DNA of 64,000 bases from Lachnospiraceae bacterium 28-4 (GTDB taxonomy: Bacteria; Bacillota; Clostridia; Lachnospirales; Lachnospiraceae). Shown here one piece after another: positions 9,036 to 20,144 of this stretch. The position numbers and the translations under genes are program-made. Location: positions 1 through 64,000 of the forward strand of contig KE159600.1 of NCBI GenBank assembly GCA_000403275.2. Direction: 5' to 3'. The stretch's first letter is position 1; each line of letters starts with the position of its first letter. The notes beneath the pieces are model-generated. The model was not told the origin of the DNA. It was given only the letters and a program-made list of their open reading frames with translations, and did no database searches.

Positions 9036-10122
9036 GTTCAACCCACCTTTTTGTTGCATGATATGCGGTTTCCATTGCCGAAAGCATATCCGCATTACCG
9101 CCCGTTTCAATTTTTGCCAGGATATTTTGATAGCAATGACAGGAAAAAGATTTTTGGGAAAACTTCCATAATATTTTTTTACGGTATTCCAAATCAAAGT
9201 TAGAAGAAAAGTCATTAAAAAAGGCCAATAATTCCGGGTGGCATTCGGAACAGGAATAGGGGACGATTGTTCTTTTTCCATCAGAATAAGAAATAGACCG
9301 GTTTCCATACCATGCCAGGCATACCGTTCTTAATTCCTCTTCCGAAAGACCGAATAGCAGTATAAATAACAACCATGGAGATACTTCCGAAATAAATCCA
9401 TGTTCATGCCACCATTCAAAAAGCGTATATGGCTGAATATTAACCGGAAATATTACTATGTAATCGGCTTTATTTTCCATAGCCCAATGAATGGTTGCCC
9501 TTGCATCCGCTAACTGCTGTCCCGCTGATAAAAAAGGCATTCCCAGCAATATATTTAACGATGTGTACATTTGGTATGCATGGATTTGTTGAATTATTTT
9601 CCCAAGTTCCGAAAGGGGAATCAATTTATTTAATATATCTTTTTGGAATTCTTCCGTGACTGTCTCCAAACCCATTTCTATATAAATCTTTTTATTTGCA
9701 AATATTTCCCGTATTTTTTTCAGCTTGGATTCAGTAACACTTTTATAATGTGTTTCTATATGGATTTCCTGTATATGGCTTTGGGCGATATATTGCATAA
9801 TATTCAACTGAAGCTCCTCAGGAATTTCCTGATCATCCAGGAAACTTCCTGATCCTCCTAATAGAACCATATCTGATTCCAGGAAAATTTCGGAATGGCA
9901 AATTTTTTCCAGTTCCTGCAACATAATGCGAGGGGGATATCCTGTTCCGGCTCCATAATTACACATAGTGCAGGAACCTGCTAAACTGTAGCGACAGCCA
10001 ACCGTATGAAAAGTAAGCTGAAGAAATTTGTTATGCCAGAACGTGGTAATACATTCCCAGGGCTTATCCGGAGGCCGGTCCTTGCGTATAAGTAGATTAG
10101 CCTTCGATAGTAATTCATTCAT
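9019..10122 (-). CDS. radical SAM protein with CX7CX2C cluster
   Basis: 367 residues from the ATG at 10122, 8 bases after GGAGG; an upstream TTG has no ribosome site. The cluster is C43-x7-C51-x2-C54 in GCRYSLAGSCTMCNYG, the spacing seen in Elp3/RaSEA-like radical SAM proteins rather than the usual CX3CX2C. The later motifs VLLGGSGSFLDDQEIP and HIETHYKS fit the barrel. A cysteine-rich C-terminus (CSECHP, CHCY) may bind zinc or a second cluster. It is the first gene of the operon inside the inverted-repeat segment, starting 69 bases from the right repeat. Function is not recognised. Confidence 0.8.
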   Translation of the reverse strand: MNELLSKANLLIRKDRPPDKPWECITTFWHNKFLQLTFHTVGCRYSLAGSCTMCNYGAGTGYPPRIMLQELEKICHSEIFLESDMVLLGGSGSFLDDQEIPEELQLNIMQYIAQSHIQEIHIETHYKSVTESKLKKIREIFANKKIYIEMGLETVTEEFQKDILNKLIPLSELGKIIQQIHAYQMYTSLNILLGMPFLSAGQQLADARATIHWAMENKADYIVIFPVNIQPYTLFEWWHEHGFISEVSPWLLFILLFGLSEEELRTVCLAWYGNRSISYSDGKRTIVPYSCSECHPELLAFFNDFSSNFDLEYRKKILWKFSQKSFSCHCYQNILAKIETGGNADMLSAMETAYHATKRWVEHDGAR

Positions 10123-10190
10123 TTTCCTAACCTCCAATGCTTGCCATTGTTTGAAAATATTGCTTTAAGCATTTGTAAACATTTGCTATA

Positions 10191-10211
10191 GATAATAAGC
10201 AATTATCCGCC
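10191..10211 (-). repeat. right copy of the 21-bp inverted repeat
   Basis: Exact reverse complement of 4574-4594. It lies between the macro-domain gene (stop at 10242) and the radical SAM operon (start at 10122). The bases beyond the repeat do not match those at the left copy, and no target duplication flanks the pair. Confidence 0.85.
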
Positions 10212-10241
10212 GTTATCCCCAAAACACAAAAAATTATTCTT

Positions 10242-11606
10242 TCAACTCCTAAACTTCCTCTGCTTCATATGATTTGCAAAGTAGCCAAATACTAAAGAGG
10301 CGAAGAAAAACCTTATGATCACGCCTGTATATAGAAAAGCATCGTCTGTCCAGTCGTTCATTTTTACATTCTCTGAAATCCTGCCCAGAAGCCCGAACTG
10401 TACTGCCTTGTTTAACTCCAAAAATACCACGTCTTTATAATGCATAAAATACAAATAAGCCATTCCCAAAGACACTTCTACATAATTCACAAGCAGCATA
10501 ATCATAGAACGGATGATATTGGCCGAGGGCCTCTGAATGTCGGCCATTACGATCAATGTCAAAAGATATGTAACGGTATCGCCGATACTGTAGATGATCA
10601 CTCCCGGGAAAACAGCCTCATGCAGTATTGTATTCTGTCGAAAATATCCATAATTCCAAAATGCCCATAGCAAAACAGGCAATATTACTTTGAACAGCGC
10701 GAGCCTCTCCACTGCCTTCCTGCGTTTCTCCCAATCGATCGTTCCCCCGATATCCTTCATAAGCATAAAAGGCATGAACAGAAAACGTACAGCCATCAGT
10801 AATATCCGTATTGTCCTTGCCGTAGCAAAGTATCCTCTTTTTCTGTCATACCTGATAATTTCAATCAGATAACGCACATGAGCCGTAAAAGAATTCTGGA
10901 ATACCACTTTTTTATCATTTCGAAACAGCTTCTTATATCGATTTAATATCTGGTCTGCCGTTTTAAGATTCTCCTTACAATCTTTCTCATTATTATCATA
11001 AACATAAAGATAAATCGTATCCAGGCTGCTCATCTTAAACAGTTCTTCATCTTCATTTTTCCACTCTACCAACGCATTTCCAATGCTGGCCAAAGCTATT
11101 TTTACCGCAAGTTTAAATGGAAAACTATAATTTCCCGCACCAATAACCGGTATGGCAATATTTTTTATGTCAACATTCTTTCTGACAATTCCTATCATCT
11201 CATAATAACAAGACTCCAACGTGTTAATCTGCGAACTGGAACAATCGATGCCGCTCTTGCTCTTCCCGTCATATTGGCTGCCTACTACGTGGATAATATT
11301 TTCGCACAATCCATATCCGCCTGTTTTGACCGCCTTCCCGCGGCAACAGCGAATAATATTCTTATTCTTCGTTTTTTTCCCGGAATTTTGATCCAACTCT
11401 TTGCATATTTTCTTAGCAAAAGTTCTTCCATTCTTCAAATGTCCGTTGACTGCCTTATGGATACTCCCATCCACCCCCTGATTGCTGCCCATAAGAGTCG
11501 GGTTAGCCGCGTTGACTATGGTATCTATTTTTCTCGATTTTATTTGATCAGCATCTTCTATCCTTCCTCTTACAACCTTTAGTATATCTGCAATATTTTT
11601 ATCCAT
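10242..11606 (-). CDS. macro-domain protein with C-terminal membrane region
   Basis: 454 residues. The N-terminal ~230 form a macro domain (ADP-ribose and derivative binding): TIVNAANPTLMGSNQGVDGS near 28 with the Asn and Gly-rich loop, IHVVGSQYDGK near 105 and IPVIGAGNYSFP near 152. From about 290 on there are several hydrophobic segments (for example VILPVLLWAFWNYGYF and TYLLTLIVMADI), giving roughly four or five membrane spans. A soluble nucleotide sensor joined to a membrane part resembles effector designs of nucleotide-signalling defence systems, but the last spans could also be a degenerate channel fold; no TxGYG filter is seen. Its promoter lies between inverted repeats (11625-11713). 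Confidence 0.75.
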   Translation of the reverse strand: MDKNIADILKVVRGRIEDADQIKSRKIDTIVNAANPTLMGSNQGVDGSIHKAVNGHLKNGRTFAKKICKELDQNSGKKTKNKNIIRCCRGKAVKTGGYGLCENIIHVVGSQYDGKSKSGIDCSSSQINTLESCYYEMIGIVRKNVDIKNIAIPVIGAGNYSFPFKLAVKIALASIGNALVEWKNEDEELFKMSSLDTIYLYVYDNNEKDCKENLKTADQILNRYKKLFRNDKKVVFQNSFTAHVRYLIEIIRYDRKRGYFATARTIRILLMAVRFLFMPFMLMKDIGGTIDWEKRRKAVERLALFKVILPVLLWAFWNYGYFRQNTILHEAVFPGVIIYSIGDTVTYLLTLIVMADIQRPSANIIRSMIMLLVNYVEVSLGMAYLYFMHYKDVVFLELNKAVQFGLLGRISENVKMNDWTDDAFLYTGVIIRFFFASLVFGYFANHMKQRKFRS

Positions 11607-11624
11607 TTGCGGAATTCCTTTTTT

Positions 11625-11713
11625 CTCTGGTAATATTATCCAATAATATGCTCAACATTATTTTATCTTAATTTCTTTTTTCTTTCAATTATTATTTTTT
11701 AATATTACCAAAG
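11625..11713. repeat. short inverted repeats flanking a promoter (possible invertible promoter)
   Basis: CTCTGGTAATATTA at 11625-11638 is matched in inverted orientation by TAATATTACCAAAG at 11700-11713, 13 of 14 bases. The 61 bases between contain the promoter of the macro-domain gene. The layout is that of an invertible promoter; inversion itself is not shown. Confidence 0.45.
11660..11688 (-). promoter_or_regulatory. promoter for the macro-domain gene
   Basis: On the minus strand TTGAAA (11688-11683) and TAAAAT (11665-11660) are separated by exactly 17 bases and point to the macro-domain gene start at 11606. Confidence 0.6.
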
Positions 11714-11761
11714 TCTTTTTCAATATCTTCTTATATAGGATTCCACTTTATTTCCTTTCCT

Positions 11762-14574
<2,813 letters not shown>

Positions 14575-14721
14575 ATATTTAACTCCTTCCAACAATCCAT
14601 TCCATCAGCCATGTACCATATGTATCGGATATATTGCCAATGTTGTTTATATAAGCGCCAGGAAAAACGGGCTTCTGCGGATACGGCAGCAGGGATTCAT
14701 GAAGCAAGAAATATACTATCT

Positions 14722-14750
14722 TTTTCAATTCTATTATGCTATTCTATACT
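14722..14750 (+). promoter_or_regulatory. promoter for the CgeB-like glycosyltransferase
   Basis: TTTTCA (14722-14727) and TATACT (14745-14750) are 17 bases apart and lie 58 bases before the plus-strand ATG at 14808. The same 233-base divergent region must also hold the promoter for the phnW trio on the minus strand, which I could not place. Confidence 0.45.
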
Positions 14751-14807
14751 ATATTGAACCTGCGGAATGCACCCATACGCTGTTTTCTCGTTATATTCGG
14801 AGGCTTT

Positions 14808-16502
14808 ATGAGCGAAATCATTTGTTATACCGGCTATTTGCCGAAAGGCGTAAAACAGAATATCCCTTTTATAGAACTCCTTCTTGATGAGCGCTGGGCC
14901 GATGGAAGGATCGAATACCCAGGACTCATCCATTCCGAAATCGGCGATATCAATCATAAACTCGCTGCTAAGCAAAACTACGAATTCCTGCTGAGAGCAG
15001 CCAGGAAATATCCTGTTACATTGGTTGGCGATGCCGTCACTGACCCGCCTATGGCCAATGCCGGCACCGGCCAGCCCGATTCCTCCTGGGATTCTTACTG
15101 CACCGACTGTTACATCGCCGGCAAATACCAGCAGGAACTCCTTTCCTCCGGCTGCTTTAACCCAGTTATAGAAACCCTTCTCCATGAAGCATCCCTGTTT
15201 CCTGCATCCATGAACGCATCCGCATGGCTTGAAAAAATGATTTCCCATGAACCGGAATATTATGCGATTGACGATGACACGCTTCCTATCCTGATCTACC
15301 GGGGTTCTGAAGTATGTTTTAATATTCTGGATCTTTTTGCCGACGAACTGGCAAAAGCATTGCTTAACCGTTGCCAGCGAGTGGAAATTTTTGATGTGGA
15401 AAAAGAAGGGAACCAGGCGCTGACTCATCTGATCGGCCGGCGCTTTAAAGCCATAATCGGCATTCAGACCTATGTTTTTTCTATTTTAATGCAGGATAAG
15501 AAAACATGCCTCCACGACCTGATCATCGGCCCGAAATATAATATGATCCTTGACCACCCCGCCTGGATGAAAGAACATATTGACAACGGGCCAAAAGATT
15601 ATTATTTGCTGATTCATGACCGAAACTATCTTGCTTTTGCTTCGCGTTATTATAAAAATGTAAAACAATGTTTTTATTTCCCGCCTGGAGGGCTGTCTCC
15701 GGATGAGGCGGCGCAAGCCTGTCCGCCATTAGAAACAGCAGACTGTTTTCCATTATCACCCCCGGCTTCCATCCCTCCCCAAAAGCAGTTCGACCTCACC
15801 TTTATCGGCTCCTACCACGACTACCGAAAACGCCTTGCCCTTATCCATTCCTATGACCGCCCCCATCGGTTCCTGGCCGCCCGTTTTCTGCGCCTTATAT
15901 GCCGGAACCCCGATGAACCTGCGGAACGGGCGTTTCAACAGGCACTGGAATATAATCATATCAGCTTAAGCGACGAAGATTTTCTCACCTTGTTCTATGA
16001 AATGAGGCAGGTATGCTTTTGCGCCATGACTTATTACCGCGAGAAAATCATCCGAACTCTTCTTCATGCCGGAATTCAAATACATGTGTACGGCGATACA
16101 TGGAAGAATGCTCCCTTTGCCTCCTGCCAGAACCTGATCTGCCATCCTTCTGCCACCCCCCGGGAAGGACTGGCTATTATGGAGCGTTCCAAAATCTCCC
16201 TCAATATCATGTCCTGGCATAAAGACGGGCTGACAGAACGCATCCTCAATGCCATGCTCTGCCAGTCTGCGGTATTATCTGACAGAAGCCGCATTTTAGA
16301 AGATATCTTTGTCAATGGCCAGGATCTCATTCTCTTTTCCCTGAATCGGCTCGATGAGCTTCCTGCGTTGGTAAGAGAACTCTTATCCGATGAAAAACAC
16401 CTGCTGGAAATTGCTGCCAACGGCTGTGAAAAAGCCCGGCTGAACCATCGATGGAAAAACCGGGCTGAAACATTTTTACAGATTTTAGAAGAAAGGCAAT
16501 AG
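14808..16502 (+). CDS. CgeB/GT-B-type glycosyltransferase
   Basis: 564 residues from the ATG at 14808, preceded by GGAGG at five bases; a longer frame from 14736 overlaps the promoter. The C-terminal third matches the CgeB/glycosyltransferase group-1-like family: MERSKISLNIMSWHKDGLTE followed by RILNAMLCQSAVLSDRS is the nucleotide-sugar binding region of GT-B enzymes. The N-terminal half is unrecognised. It is the only plus-strand glycan gene between 6 and 57 kb and converges on the MeOPN operon with 8 bases between stops. Donor unknown. Confidence 0.8.
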   Translation: MSEIICYTGYLPKGVKQNIPFIELLLDERWADGRIEYPGLIHSEIGDINHKLAAKQNYEFLLRAARKYPVTLVGDAVTDPPMANAGTGQPDSSWDSYCTDCYIAGKYQQELLSSGCFNPVIETLLHEASLFPASMNASAWLEKMISHEPEYYAIDDDTLPILIYRGSEVCFNILDLFADELAKALLNRCQRVEIFDVEKEGNQALTHLIGRRFKAIIGIQTYVFSILMQDKKTCLHDLIIGPKYNMILDHPAWMKEHIDNGPKDYYLLIHDRNYLAFASRYYKNVKQCFYFPPGGLSPDEAAQACPPLETADCFPLSPPASIPPQKQFDLTFIGSYHDYRKRLALIHSYDRPHRFLAARFLRLICRNPDEPAERAFQQALEYNHISLSDEDFLTLFYEMRQVCFCAMTYYREKIIRTLLHAGIQIHVYGDTWKNAPFASCQNLICHPSATPREGLAIMERSKISLNIMSWHKDGLTERILNAMLCQSAVLSDRSRILEDIFVNGQDLILFSLNRLDELPALVRELLSDEKHLLEIAANGCEKARLNHRWKNRAETFLQILEERQ

Positions 16503-16510
16503 GCTGGCGT

Positions 16511-17032
16511 TCATTGCCTTTCTTTTGCCAGCTCTCCTATCAGCACCTGGCACATTTCTTCAGGAGTCCTGGTTCCATCATTGACCAGCCGAATATCCGG
16601 GTTCTCAGGCAGCTGGAGTTTCAGATCCATACCCACCACGTCCTCCCGTTTTCCGTCCTTCACATCCCGGTAAAGATTCTTCTGGTTGCGTTCCTCCAGC
16701 ACGGCCAAAGGAACTTCAATATAAATCTCCGAATAGTTCTCTATATTCCTCCGGTTCCACTCCCGCACCTGGTCGAACATGGAAATGGTACAGCAAACCA
16801 CATGTATATCCTGCTCTACCAAAAGTCTGCACAGGCGGGCATAACGCATGGCGCATTGGAAGCGGTCCTCTGCCGAATACCCCAAATCATTCCCAAACGC
16901 CTGACGTAAGGCATCCCCGTCAAAAATCACCGTATTGGGATACTTACCCTTCAAATATGTATATAAAAGATTCCCTATCGTAGTCTTCCCGGCGCCTGAC
17001 AGCCCAGTGATCCAGTACAATCTTCCATCCAT
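16511..17032 (-). CDS. cytidine diphosphoramidate kinase (Cj1415-like, APS-kinase fold)
   Basis: 173 residues with a strong AGGAGG ribosome site. APS-kinase-type P-loop enzyme: Walker A GLSGAGKTT (10-18), DGD at 38-40 and DLGYSAEDR near 49. In C. jejuni the homologue Cj1415 phosphorylates the 3'-hydroxyl of CDP-amidate, in parallel with APS to PAPS. No ATP sulfurylase gene lies nearby, and all partners are MeOPN-pathway homologues, so this role is preferred over sulfate activation. It is last in the six-gene operon. The fold is seen; the substrate is inferred from gene context. Confidence 0.85.
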   Translation of the reverse strand: MDGRLYWITGLSGAGKTTIGNLLYTYLKGKYPNTVIFDGDALRQAFGNDLGYSAEDRFQCAMRYARLCRLLVEQDIHVVCCTISMFDQVREWNRRNIENYSEIYIEVPLAVLEERNQKNLYRDVKDGKREDVVGMDLKLQLPENPDIRLVNDGTRTPEEMCQVLIGELAKERQ

Positions 17033-17118
17033 ACCTTTTCCTCCTCTTCCATTTATACTTTTTTAAAGGGTGCAAATATGCCGCAATCCTGTTGCTTTTC
17101 TAATCTTTTTTCCATTCT

Positions 17119-17898
17119 TCAAGCCAGCTGCCGTTCCACCACCTTTAAATCTTCACAATCATCAATTTCGAACCAGCCCCTGTCGATATGCACTGCCTTC
17201 AGCTTGTTGCCCTCATCGATCAGCCCTTGCAGAAGATCCGTCATATACATTTTCTGGTACGTCCTGGACGTACGCCACAGCGGCACCCCTTTCCGGCTGC
17301 GCTCTTTCGCCTCATCCGCCAAAGCCAGCACCGCGTCCACTCCTTTGCCTTTAAAACGCATCAAACCGATATACTGCGACTGCACTCTGTCCAGATCCGT
17401 CGTTTTCTGCCCGATCTCGGTCAGATAGTCCTCTTCATCAAACAACAGCGTTTCCGCGTCATCCAAGGGGTTCTCACAGCGCTCCGACCAATAGGAATAC
17501 CAGCCGTCATCTACGATTACCGAAGCATCTTCTTCCGACCCCAATATGGTTCGCAGTACTTTTTCATTGTAAATAATATCGCCGTAAGAAATCAGGATAT
17601 CATCCTCTCTCTCCATCATTTCCCCGGCGCACATCAAGGAGCATACCATATTCGTATTCTCATAATCTTCATTTATGATAACATGCATCCCTGTCTCCCG
17701 GAAGAGTTCCTGTAAAACCTCTCCTTTATATCCGGCCACAATCGTAATATCCTCTTCCCGGATGCCGCAATGATGCATGACAGAAAGCTGCCTCTCGATA
17801 ATGCTCTTTCCATTTACCTCTACCATACACTTCGGCCTGTCGTCCGTCAGCGGCCTCAGCCTCGTTCCCTGTCCTGCCGCCAATATAATTACTTTCAT
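17119..17898 (-). CDS. CTP:phosphoglutamine cytidylyltransferase (Cj1416-like)
   Basis: 259 residues from the ATG at 17898; an in-frame ATG at 17937 would add 13 residues but its AAGGA site directly touches the start codon. The nucleotidyltransferase signature ILAAGQGTRLRPLTDDRPKC is near residue 5, a metal-binding ISYGDIIY near 98, and WFEIDDCEDL near the end closes the site. In the MeOPN pathway this enzyme joins L-glutamine phosphate to CTP, giving CDP-L-glutamine and pyrophosphate. It directly follows the hydrolase gene. On sequence alone other NDP-sugar or LicC-type substrates would be possible; the operon makes phosphoglutamine by far the best candidate. Confidence 0.85.
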   Translation of the reverse strand: MKVIILAAGQGTRLRPLTDDRPKCMVEVNGKSIIERQLSVMHHCGIREEDITIVAGYKGEVLQELFRETGMHVIINEDYENTNMVCSLMCAGEMMEREDDILISYGDIIYNEKVLRTILGSEEDASVIVDDGWYSYWSERCENPLDDAETLLFDEEDYLTEIGQKTTDLDRVQSQYIGLMRFKGKGVDAVLALADEAKERSRKGVPLWRTSRTYQKMYMTDLLQGLIDEGNKLKAVHIDRGWFEIDDCEDLKVVERQLA

Positions 17899-17940
17899 CC
17901 CCGCCCCCGTTTCCGCACTGCTGTTCGTGCTTTCCATTCC

Positions 17941-18540
17941 TTATCCAAAAAACTTCTTGACCCGCTCCATATCGGCCTTAGCAAACGGTTTCTCCCGTTC
18001 CGGATGCCACATCGTCGCCATGATCTTATGCCTCTGGCATTCGACCGCTTCGACTGCCCCGTCTTCCGCCGTTTCCACTGCCCGCAAAGGCTCCTTCACC
18101 TCCCTGGATGCCTGGTTATGGTAACTGTTTACCGTCAAACTCCCCCATTCGCCCTGTATCCGGTGGCGGACTGCCACATGGCCGCTTACGTTTTCCAAAC
18201 TGCATCCAAAATAATCCAATATGGACTGCATCCCTCTGCAAAATCCATAAACCGGGATATTTTTTTCGATCGCCAGCGCCAGCAGCCTTTTATCCGCGTC
18301 ATCCCTTTCAGGTGCATTTCCTCCATACCGAACCAAGGAATTCCCCCCGGTCAGCAGGATTCCTGCTGGGGCTATCCTATCTACATATTCTTCCAATGCA
18401 CACAGCGCGTTGGATACCGGAACGGGCATATAGCCGCACGCTTCCAAGAAGCGTGGAATATTCTGATCTGCGCAGTCACGCCGTTCCCCATAGCTTTCCA
18501 CGATTTCCACCCGCTGCGTATAGATAATTGTTTTTTTCAT
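17941..18540 (-). CDS. gamma-glutamyl-CDP-amidate hydrolase (Cj1417-like, peptidase C26)
   Basis: 199 residues, class I glutamine-amidotransferase fold. The nucleophile C101 lies in YGFCRGMQSI and the catalytic dyad H179/E181 in MWHPERE; the oxyanion strand LLTGGNSLV is near 62. In C. jejuni Cj1417 removes the glutamyl group from CDP-L-glutamine to release cytidine diphosphoramidate, the step that leaves the P-N bond. The start follows AAAGGA. It sits between the methyltransferase and cytidylyltransferase genes with only 3 and 25 bases of spacing. All catalytic residues are present. Confidence 0.87.
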   Translation of the reverse strand: MKKTIIYTQRVEIVESYGERRDCADQNIPRFLEACGYMPVPVSNALCALEEYVDRIAPAGILLTGGNSLVRYGGNAPERDDADKRLLALAIEKNIPVYGFCRGMQSILDYFGCSLENVSGHVAVRHRIQGEWGSLTVNSYHNQASREVKEPLRAVETAEDGAVEAVECQRHKIMATMWHPEREKPFAKADMERVKKFFG

Positions 18541-18565
18541 ATGGATATCCTTTGTCTCAATAGCT

Positions 18566-19336
18566 CTATTTGCAGACCTGCGCCGTCCATGCCCGGGAGC
18601 GGTACGGCACGGCCACGGTGTCGTATGTTTTCAGTTTTTCCTCTATCCCGTTTAATATCCGGCGAAACCCTTCTTCCCCTGCCTGTACCTGGATATCATT
18701 CACTGAACGCCAGATATTCATATACCGTTCTTTTGTCATCACCTCTTCGTGGTTGCATTCCATAAATATAAGATTTTTAAAATACCCGCCCGCGCATAGC
18801 TTTTTTTCCATTTCCTCCGTCGTCACCGTGCCGCCGGACGAAACTCTTTTCATATGCGGAATTTCAGCATGAACCACGGACTCAATTTCTTTATGGAGCT
18901 CGCTTCTTTCGATATCCCTTGGATTCCATATTGCAGTAAATAGCCCTCCCGGCTTCAATATTCTCCTGAATTCCTTCACTGCCCTCGGTGCATCCGCCCA
19001 ATGGAAAGAAGAACCCATCAGAACCCAGTCCACAGAATTATCAGGAAGCCCTGTTTCCTCTGCGGTTCCTTTCAGCCAGGCAAAGCTTTTTCTTTCCTTG
19101 AACAGTTTTTCCCCTTCCTGCCTCATGGCATCATTGGGTTCTACCGCATATCCGGAGCAACCGATCTGTTCCAAATTTTCTGTAAGTTTGCCTGTTCCCG
19201 CTCCAATATCCGCCGTCACGATATCTGACTCTTTGATTCCCTGCAAATAGGACTTAACATATTCCAATAAGACCGCAGAGTATCCTGGCCTGTCTACATA
19301 GTATTTTGCCAATGCTGTAAAATCACCGTGTTTCAT
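18566..19336 (-). CDS. class I SAM methyltransferase, MeOPN operon (second copy)
   Basis: 256 residues. The SAM-binding loop ADIGAGTGKLTENL is near residue 42, acidic AVEPNDAMRQEG near 64 and the post-motif LKPGGLFTAIWNPRD near 127. It begins with an ATGA overlap with the preceding methyltransferase, to which it is clearly related (both share VEPNDAMR and the same order of motifs). C. jejuni MeOPN loci also carry two methyltransferases, Cj1419 and Cj1420. One of the pair may place the O-methyl group of phosphoramidate; which one, and on what intermediate, cannot be read from sequence. Confidence 0.85.
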   Translation of the reverse strand: MKHGDFTALAKYYVDRPGYSAVLLEYVKSYLQGIKESDIVTADIGAGTGKLTENLEQIGCSGYAVEPNDAMRQEGEKLFKERKSFAWLKGTAEETGLPDNSVDWVLMGSSFHWADAPRAVKEFRRILKPGGLFTAIWNPRDIERSELHKEIESVVHAEIPHMKRVSSGGTVTTEEMEKKLCAGGYFKNLIFMECNHEEVMTKERYMNIWRSVNDIQVQAGEEGFRRILNGIEEKLKTYDTVAVPYRSRAWTAQVCK

Positions 19337-20100
19337 ATATGTGTTCCCTTCTGCTTTTTCCTGGCCATCCAGATTCGCGTAGTATAAGGAACTTCGATAT
19401 ACTCGTTCTCCTTTGACTCCACAAATTCCCGGATTTCCTTATTGATTATATCAAATTTTTCTTTGGCCTGGCGGTATACTGTCCCATGGGATTTCCAGCC
19501 CTCAATGAAATCTTCTGCCAGTATTTGATGCCGCACCGTTCCTTCTATATATATTGCTTCCTCAAACAGACCGCTCTCCCTGATCACCTCTGATTGGCCT
19601 TCTCTCCTTGTCCCATAACCATAATCTTTTATATGCGCTCTTAATATATCCTCTATCCCGCTCTGCAACGGATCCTCAAGGTCTCTATGGTTCCACATGC
19701 AGGCAAACCAACCCTCCGGCTTTAAAATCCTGCTGCTTTCCTGTAATGCTTCCTGTCGGTTACATACATTGAAAGAAGATCCAAAAGTTACAAGATCGAA
19801 TTTCCCTGTTTCCATTCCGGTTTTTTCTCCAACGCCTTCATACCATTCCACCTTGGGGAATCTCTCCGTTCTTTTTATTCCGTTTGCCCTCATGGCATCA
19901 TTTGGTTCTACCGCGCAAACGCTTAACCCATACTCTGCCAGCTTTATCGTTAAATGAGCCGCCCCCGCCCCAACATCGCATACTATATCACCCGCTCTTA
20001 TTCCAGCCATCTCCAGCATTTTTTCAATCACATCCTGCGCATAATCAGGCCTTTTCAAATAAGCATCTGCCAAATCAGTGTAATCCCATTCTGTCTTCAT
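19333..20100 (-). CDS. class I SAM methyltransferase, MeOPN operon (first copy)
   Basis: 255 residues with the SAM motif CDVGAGAAHLTIKLAEYG near 41, AVEPNDAMRANG near 62 and ILKPEGWFACMWNHRD near 125. It is 44 bases downstream of the glutamine-kinase gene and overlaps the next methyltransferase by four bases (ATGA), so both are made together. Similarity to its neighbour suggests an old duplication with later divergence. The place in the operon corresponds to Cj1419/Cj1420. Acceptor unknown. Confidence 0.85.
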   Translation of the reverse strand: MKTEWDYTDLADAYLKRPDYAQDVIEKMLEMAGIRAGDIVCDVGAGAAHLTIKLAEYGLSVCAVEPNDAMRANGIKRTERFPKVEWYEGVGEKTGMETGKFDLVTFGSSFNVCNRQEALQESSRILKPEGWFACMWNHRDLEDPLQSGIEDILRAHIKDYGYGTRREGQSEVIRESGLFEEAIYIEGTVRHQILAEDFIEGWKSHGTVYRQAKEKFDIINKEIREFVESKENEYIEVPYTTRIWMARKKQKGTHI

Positions 20101-20144
20101 TATTCGCTTTATCCTCTTCTCTTTCTTTTGCCTCTAATCAATAA

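Noticed and set aside
4574-10211. A composite transposon with terminal inverted repeats
   Set aside because: No target duplication flanks the repeats, no transposase lies inside, and a tyrosine recombinase sits just outside; inversion explains it better.
16511-17032. APS kinase of sulfate assimilation
   Set aside because: No ATP sulfurylase or PAPS reductase gene is near, and every gene in its operon matches the phosphoramidate pathway.
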